The translations under genes and the position numbers were made by a program. DNA of 10,191 nt, from NCBI GenBank assembly GCA_022737715.1, contig JAIITD010000050.1, positions 1 through 10,191 of the forward strand, in the 5' to 3' direction. This DNA comes from Veillonella sp. GTDB lineage: Bacteria; Bacillota; Negativicutes; Veillonellales; Veillonellaceae. This document shows positions 6,507 through 10,191 of the stretch, in pieces (positions within the stretch are counted from its first letter, which is position 1; every line of letters begins with the position of its first letter). The notes beneath the pieces are model-generated. The model had not been told where the DNA came from and did not search any database. It was given only the letters and a program-made list of their open reading frames with translations.

Positions 6507-8432
6507 ATGAAGATTAAAGATACATTGCTGGATAATCGCTATCGTATCCTGACCAAGATTGGTGTTGGCGGAATGGCCGACGTATATAAAGGTGAAGATA
6601 CTTTATTAGGCCGTCCAGTAGCCATAAAAATTTTACATTCAAACTTTGCTAGTGACGATGAATTTGTAAGTCGATTTAAACGAGAAGCGCAGGCTGCAGG
6701 CAAGTTAAATCATCCTAATATCGTGAATATGTATGATGTAGGCTATGATCAAGGCATGCATTATATCATTATGGAATATGTAGACGGAGAAACACTTAAA
6801 GAATATATTACCCGTCATCATCGATTATCCATTGACGAAGCAGTTAAGATTACTATTGCTATCGGTGAGGGCTTAGAACATGCCCATGCAATGGGAATTG
6901 TTCATTGCGATATCAAACCACATAATGTAATTATTACAAATACAGGTCGTGTAAAGGTGACTGATTTTGGTATTGCACGTGCTATGAATACCACTAACAC
7001 TGTTATGTACACAAATTCTATAATGGGGTCTGCTCATTATCTTTCACCAGAACAAGCTAGTGGAAAACCTGTCGATGGAAATACAGATATTTATTCCTTA
7101 GGTGTCGTTTTATATGAAATGTTAACTGGCAAGGTTCCTTTTGAAGGGGAAACACCAATTGCAGTAGCATTAAAACATGTACGAGAAAAGGTCATTCCAC
7201 CTACAAGATATAATCCTTCGATACCACCATTGTTAGAAGCGGTTGTGATGAAAGCATTAGCTAAAAATCCTGCTGATCGATTTGATTCCATATCTGAAAT
7301 GATGGGGGACTTACGTTTATCTCAAGGCTTTACGATGGGAAAAACACAACGTCATGAACCATACGATTTTGCGACACAAATGATTCCGGCTGTAGATCCA
7401 GATACATTAGATGATTTCAGTGATATCGATGATCCTACGCCTAATGAGGAAAAAAAGAAATCTATGCTTAGTAAGATTGCATCTATACCACAAAAATATA
7501 TAGTTCTTGGTGCTGCCGTTATTTTCTTGATTGCATTTTTAGGTGCATTCTTGAGTTATGGTAATTTTTGGAGTAATACCACTGTTGATGTACCAAATGT
7601 AGTAGGTAAACAAGTCTCTGTGGCCAAAAATATTTTGGAGGATAAACACTTACGAGTATCGACAAGTGAGGTAACTAATACAGATGTTCCAGCTGGACAA
7701 GTTATTTCTCAAAGCCCTGGTGCTGGGGAAAAAGTTAAGGAACAGCGTACTATACATTTAGTCGTATCTAAAGGTGTTGGTGATATTACAGTTCCTGATC
7801 TTTCTGGTTTGACCGTAGATCAAGCACGTCAACGTCTTAAAGATTTAGGCTTAGTTGTGGGTAAAATCACACAAGGATCTGTTGAAGGAAAACCTGATAA
7901 TGTTATAGTTGCACAAAGTCCTTCTGGTGATTCTAAGGTATCCAAAGGCACTACTGTTGATTTAGTTGTAAATAAAGCACAAGCTAAGAAGGTTAAAATG
8001 CCAGATCTCGTTGGTATGACCTTGAAAGATGCTCGCCAAGTATTGAGTTCTAACAATATTGGTGTTAATCAGATTGCTGGTTCAGTAGATGATAAATCAA
8101 TTGTTACAGAACAAAGTATAAAAGCTGGTGAAGAGGTTTCTGAAGGTAGTAGCTTGAACTTAGCTACTGAATTAAAGGGAGATTCTTCCAAAAAAGACGA
8201 CTCTAAGCAAAGCTCTTCTAATAGAACGAAAGGGACTGTAGATATAACTGTACCGTCTGGTTCTAAAAATCAAGAAGTCAAAATTGTCGTAAAGGATGAT
8301 GATGGATCTTCCGTTATATACGATGATACAAATAAACCTGGTGACCGTATCGTAAAAAATGTATCTGGTGTGGGCAATGTTCGAATACAGGTGTACCTAA
8401 ATGGTGCATTAGTTCAAGATACTGCGTTGTAG
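6507..8432 (+). CDS. prkC: PASTA-domain Ser/Thr protein kinase (PrkC/StkP type), non-RD catalytic loop
   Basis: This is a 641-residue single-pass membrane kinase of the family that senses cell-wall fragments or lipid II and regulates growth and translation. The N-terminal kinase domain (about 1-270) has the glycine loop IGVGGMADVY (18-27), Lys41 in VAIK, the alpha-C glutamate (probably Glu60), catalytic Asp135 and Asn140, DFG at 153-155, and a Thr-rich activation loop (159-179). A cytosolic linker leads to one membrane helix (about 331-350). Outside lie three PASTA repeats (about 358-422, 425-490, 494-556), a Ser/Lys-rich linker (557-576) and a beta-rich C-terminal domain (577-641), probably the Ig-like domain seen in other PrkC proteins. 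Oddity: the usual HRD is His133-Cys134-Asp135. GGAGAG (6490-6495) precedes the ATG by 11 bases. Confidence 0.95.
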   Translation: MKIKDTLLDNRYRILTKIGVGGMADVYKGEDTLLGRPVAIKILHSNFASDDEFVSRFKREAQAAGKLNHPNIVNMYDVGYDQGMHYIIMEYVDGETLKEYITRHHRLSIDEAVKITIAIGEGLEHAHAMGIVHCDIKPHNVIITNTGRVKVTDFGIARAMNTTNTVMYTNSIMGSAHYLSPEQASGKPVDGNTDIYSLGVVLYEMLTGKVPFEGETPIAVALKHVREKVIPPTRYNPSIPPLLEAVVMKALAKNPADRFDSISEMMGDLRLSQGFTMGKTQRHEPYDFATQMIPAVDPDTLDDFSDIDDPTPNEEKKKSMLSKIASIPQKYIVLGAAVIFLIAFLGAFLSYGNFWSNTTVDVPNVVGKQVSVAKNILEDKHLRVSTSEVTNTDVPAGQVISQSPGAGEKVKEQRTIHLVVSKGVGDITVPDLSGLTVDQARQRLKDLGLVVGKITQGSVEGKPDNVIVAQSPSGDSKVSKGTTVDLVVNKAQAKKVKMPDLVGMTLKDARQVLSSNNIGVNQIAGSVDDKSIVTEQSIKAGEEVSEGSSLNLATELKGDSSKKDDSKQSSSNRTKGTVDITVPSGSKNQEVKIVVKDDDGSSVIYDDTNKPGDRIVKNVSGVGNVRIQVYLNGALVQDTAL

Positions 8433-8439
8433 AGGGCGT

Positions 8440-9303
8440 ATGAGTACAGGTATTGTAATTAAAAATATGAATGGTTACTTTTATATTCAAGATGAATTTG
8501 GAACCATTCATGAATGTAAAGTGCGGGGACGTATTAAAAAGTCGAAATATAGTTTGCTTGTAGGTGATCGTGTAGAGTTTTCAGAAGATGGATTCGTTGA
8601 GACTATCTTGCCACGTCACAATTCAATGATACGTCCTGCTGTCGCTAATATCGACCAAGTTATCCTTGTTGTTGCTTCTCATAATCCTGACATTAATGAG
8701 TTATTACTCGATAAAATGTTAGTAATGATTGAACATGCTGATATACCAGTCATATTGTGCATAAATAAGTGCGATGTAGGTGATGCATCGACAGATGCAT
8801 TAATCGATAAGTACAAATCGATTGGATATCATGTTATCACTACATCTGCCATAAATCATATCGGTATTGATGAATTACGCAATCATTTGCAACACAAGAT
8901 TACTGCTTTTGCAGGACCTTCCGGTGTTGGTAAAAGTAGCCTCTTAAATGCAGTGGATGAAAAATTTGCATTCCAGACGGGTGAGATAAGCGATAAGATT
9001 AAACGTGGGAAGCATACAACACGTCATGCCTCATTATTTAGTTTAAATGCTGATTCATTTATCATGGATACACCTGGCTTTAGTTCTATTGAATTTACTG
9101 ATATTACATTAGAACGATTACCTACATTATTTCCTGAATTTTCTGATTATGTAGAAGCTTGTAAATTTAATCCTTGTTATCATGAGCATGAACCGATTTG
9201 TGGTATCAAGGAGGCTTTGGCAAATCATAAAATTTTTGAAAGTCGCTATGATGCGTACACGAATATTCGAAAAGATATACAAAACCAAAGAAAGAGGTTT
9301 TAA
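8440..9303 (+). CDS. rsgA: Ribosome small-subunit GTPase RsgA (YjeQ/YloQ/CpgA)
   Basis: RsgA is a circularly permuted GTPase that checks late 30S assembly. The 287-residue protein begins with an OB-fold (about 1-65). GTPase motifs appear in the permuted order typical of the family: G4 NKCD (109-112), G5 TSA (135-137), G1 GPSGVGKSS (159-167), G2 threonines (193-194) and G3 DTPGF (210-214). The C-terminal zinc finger uses Cys241, Cys246, His248 and Cys254 with the normal spacing. The ATG is 7 bp after the prkC stop, with AGAGGG (8431-8436) very close to it. In Bacillus the homologue CpgA is a reported PrkC substrate, so adjacency to the kinase may be functional. Confidence 0.96.
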   Translation: MSTGIVIKNMNGYFYIQDEFGTIHECKVRGRIKKSKYSLLVGDRVEFSEDGFVETILPRHNSMIRPAVANIDQVILVVASHNPDINELLLDKMLVMIEHADIPVILCINKCDVGDASTDALIDKYKSIGYHVITTSAINHIGIDELRNHLQHKITAFAGPSGVGKSSLLNAVDEKFAFQTGEISDKIKRGKHTTRHASLFSLNADSFIMDTPGFSSIEFTDITLERLPTLFPEFSDYVEACKFNPCYHEHEPICGIKEALANHKIFESRYDAYTNIRKDIQNQRKRF

Positions 9304-9304
9304 A

Positions 9305-9955
9305 ATGATTAAAATAGCTCCATCTATGTTATCCGCAGATTTTTCGATATTGCGTGATGAAATTAAAAGTATTGAACTTGCTGGTGCTGATTATCTTCAT
9401 ATCGATGTTATGGATGGACATTTCGTGCCTAATCTTACATTTGGTGCACCTATTGTAAAAGCTATCCGCCCACATACTGCATTGCCTTTTGATGTACATT
9501 TGATGGTCACTAATCCGGCTGATTATGTTGAAGAATATGCAAAAATTGGTGTTGAGTACTTTACCTTTCATCAAGAAACAGTTCCTCATATGCACCGATT
9601 GATACAGCAGATTAAATCCGCTGGTATGAAAGCAGGGGTTGCGCTCAACCCAGGGACACCAGTTTCGATGTTAGAAGATGTGGCCGGAGACTTGGATATG
9701 ATTTTAATCATGTCCGTCAATCCAGGATTTGGAGGACAATCCTTTATTCCACGGGCTGTAGAAAAAGTAAAACAAGCGAAACTTTTATTGGATTCAGCTG
9801 GTAATAATGATGCTGTTATAGAGGTTGATGGTGGTATTAACGATATTACTTGCATACCAATTAAGGATGCAGGTGCCACTATGTTAGTTGCTGGATCTGC
9901 TGTATTTGGGGCTCCTGATAGAGCGAAGATGATCGAAGCAATACGTAATAACTAA
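9305..9955 (+). CDS. rpe: Ribulose-phosphate 3-epimerase
   Basis: Rpe interconverts ribulose-5-phosphate and xylulose-5-phosphate in the pentose phosphate pathway. The 216-residue protein is a complete TIM barrel of usual length. Family motifs are SMLSADFSIL (7-16), HIDVMDGHFVPNLTFG (32-47), DVHLMV (63-68), SVNPGFGGQ (137-145), EVDGGI (173-178) and AGSAVFGA (196-203). His32, Asp34, His65 and Asp175 are the expected metal ligands, with Asp34 and Asp175 as the acid-base pair. ATG 9305 follows the rsgA stop by 1 bp and has AGAGG (9293-9297) 7 bases upstream. The frame is open upstream into rsgA, but that part does not resemble Rpe. It is the last gene before the terminator. Confidence 0.97.
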   Translation: MIKIAPSMLSADFSILRDEIKSIELAGADYLHIDVMDGHFVPNLTFGAPIVKAIRPHTALPFDVHLMVTNPADYVEEYAKIGVEYFTFHQETVPHMHRLIQQIKSAGMKAGVALNPGTPVSMLEDVAGDLDMILIMSVNPGFGGQSFIPRAVEKVKQAKLLLDSAGNNDAVIEVDGGINDITCIPIKDAGATMLVAGSAVFGAPDRAKMIEAIRNN

Positions 9956-9961
9956 TATAAA

Positions 9962-10010
9962 ATATATCTAGATTCGAGTAAAAATCATAAGTCTTTTATT
10001 GTAGATATAT
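9962..10010 (+). repeat. AT-rich inverted repeat downstream of rpe
   Basis: ATATATCTA (9962-9970) and its exact complement TAGATATAT (10002-10010) flank a 31-base AT-rich spacer. The stem would be weak because of its composition, and in such an AT-rich region it may arise by chance. It could protect or help process the 3' end of the operon transcript, but nothing in the sequence shows this directly. Confidence 0.3.
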
Positions 10011-10019
10011 ACTGTTATA

Positions 10020-10058
10020 TAAAGAGTCAGTAATTCTTTTATAATTACTGACTCTTTA
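10020..10058 (+). terminator. Intrinsic-type terminator at the end of the operon, possibly bidirectional
   Basis: The arms 10020-10035 and 10043-10058 are perfectly complementary (16 bp, core AGAGTCAGTAATT) around a 7-base loop. The + strand tail (CTTTACTTGCTTTT) is T-rich but interrupted, so efficiency is uncertain. It lies 64 bases after the rpe stop and just before the next promoter, which fits an operon-end terminator. The A-rich left flank could allow weak function from the other strand. Confidence 0.8.
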
Positions 10059-10059
10059 C

Positions 10060-10088
10060 TTGCTTTTAGAATATTTTTTTGTTAAAAT
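10060..10088 (+). promoter_or_regulatory. Candidate housekeeping sigma promoter for the next transcription unit
   Basis: A -10 element TAAAAT (10083-10088, 5 of 6 consensus bases) lies 17 bases downstream of TTGCTT (10060-10065), which matches the -35 consensus only in TTG. The spacing is optimal and the spacer is very AT-rich with a run of seven T at about 10074-10080. The predicted start of transcription is near 10094-10096. The promoter starts directly after the terminator stem. Confidence 0.55.
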
Positions 10089-10094
10089 TACTAA

Positions 10095-10191
10095 GTATGA
10101 AAAATATGCACGTCAGTGGACTTCGGTACTGTGCCTAATTTTGGGTGACCCGAAGGATGAAGCGGCGGAGGTTAATTAACAGGAGGTGCCA
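10095..10191 (+). promoter_or_regulatory. Structured 5' leader of a downstream gene, class not recognised
   Basis: About 97 bases between the predicted start of transcription and the window end have clearly higher G+C than the surroundings and no convincing reading frame. Visible elements are a hairpin at 10108-10134 (GCA, 3-base bulge, CAGT, 2-base bulge, AC, UUCG loop, GT, ACTG, TGC), then GGGTGACCC (10143-10151), a purine-rich stretch (10152-10170), the palindrome GTTAATTAAC (10171-10180) and a Shine-Dalgarno sequence. CTTCGG (10121-10126) also complements CCGAAG (10150-10155), giving an alternative fold. This could be a riboswitch, a protein-binding leader or part of a longer RNA. It does not match a riboswitch consensus I can recall, and it may be cut by the window end. 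Confidence 0.4.
10181..10188 (+). promoter_or_regulatory. Strong Shine-Dalgarno sequence for a gene starting just past the window
   Basis: AGGAGGTG is an eight-base match to the complement of the 16S rRNA 3' end. With usual spacing the start codon would fall around 10192-10196, outside the window. The GTG inside it (10186-10188) is too close to serve as its own start. Confidence 0.55.

Noticed and set aside
1022..9879. Several antisense open frames of 60-104 codons under def, fmt, rsmB, stp, prkC, rsgA and rpe
   Set aside because: All lie opposite well-supported conserved genes, lack ribosome sites, and read as low-complexity mirror translations.
10097..10138. A 13-codon frame (ATG to TAA) at the beginning of the leader, as a possible leader peptide
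   Set aside because: There is no Shine-Dalgarno sequence before the ATG, it would begin within a few bases of the predicted transcription start, and it has no run of regulatory codons. The same bases form the UUCG hairpin.
10171..10180. Palindrome GTTAATTAAC as an operator site
   Set aside because: A single 10-bp AT-rich palindrome is weak evidence, and it lies downstream of the promoter within the leader. Noted only as part of that leader.
10157..10191. ATG at 10157 with a frame open to the window end, as the start of the next gene
   Set aside because: The only purine-rich sequence (GAAGG) touches the ATG with no spacing, the first codons are rare Arg codons, and a far better Shine-Dalgarno lies further down at 10181.
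1..10191. CRISPR arrays, insertion sequences, tRNA or rRNA genes, attachment sites, defence genes
   Set aside because: I found no direct-repeat arrays, transposase-like frames, tRNA-like cloverleafs or composition breaks. The window is a normal chromosomal housekeeping operon.

Overview
The window is a densely packed, single-strand housekeeping operon from an AT-rich member of the Firmicutes (Bacillota). All ten supported genes lie on the + strand. Their order is priA (3' part), def, fmt, a DUF116-type membrane protein, rsmB, rlmN, a PP2C phosphatase (stp/prpC), a PASTA Ser/Thr kinase (prkC), rsgA and rpe. This is the priA-def-fmt-rsmB-rlmN-prpC-prkC-rsgA-rpe order known from Bacillus and clostridia, with one extra gene between fmt and rsmB. 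From sequence style and the DUF116 gene, my best guess is a Negativicute such as Veillonella, but that genus call is recollection and was not tested.

Region by region: 1-1085 is the C-terminal half of the primosomal helicase PriA, with its zinc-binding cysteines. Positions 1098-2586 hold the formyl-methionine pair: peptide deformylase and Met-tRNA formyltransferase. Positions 2573-3367 encode a poorly characterised two-helix, cysteine-rich membrane protein. Positions 3351-5786 encode two rRNA methyltransferases, RsmB (16S m5C) and RlmN (23S/tRNA m2A, radical SAM). Positions 5779-8432 encode a phosphatase and a membrane kinase that should act as an antagonistic pair. Positions 8440-9955 encode the 30S-maturation GTPase RsgA and ribulose-5-phosphate 3-epimerase.

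Most junctions overlap or are separated by only a few bases (overlaps of 8, 14, 17 and 8 bp; gaps of 12, 30, 26, 7 and 1 bp). No terminator is visible before the end of rpe, so transcription is probably polycistronic and translation partly coupled. Two starts are inferred to be TTG (fmt and DUF116), each chosen by a well-placed Shine-Dalgarno sequence inside the preceding gene.

The operon ends at a perfect 16-bp stem-loop (10020-10058). A new transcription unit begins immediately after it: a promoter-like pair (10060-10088), about 97 nt of leader with a UUCG-capped hairpin, and a near-perfect Shine-Dalgarno sequence at the last bases. The gene it serves lies outside the window. This leader, the DUF116 gene and a non-RD (His-Cys-Asp) catalytic loop in the kinase are the points most worth a second look. 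I see no CRISPR array, mobile element, tRNA or rRNA, and no evidence of a new defence or biosynthetic system.
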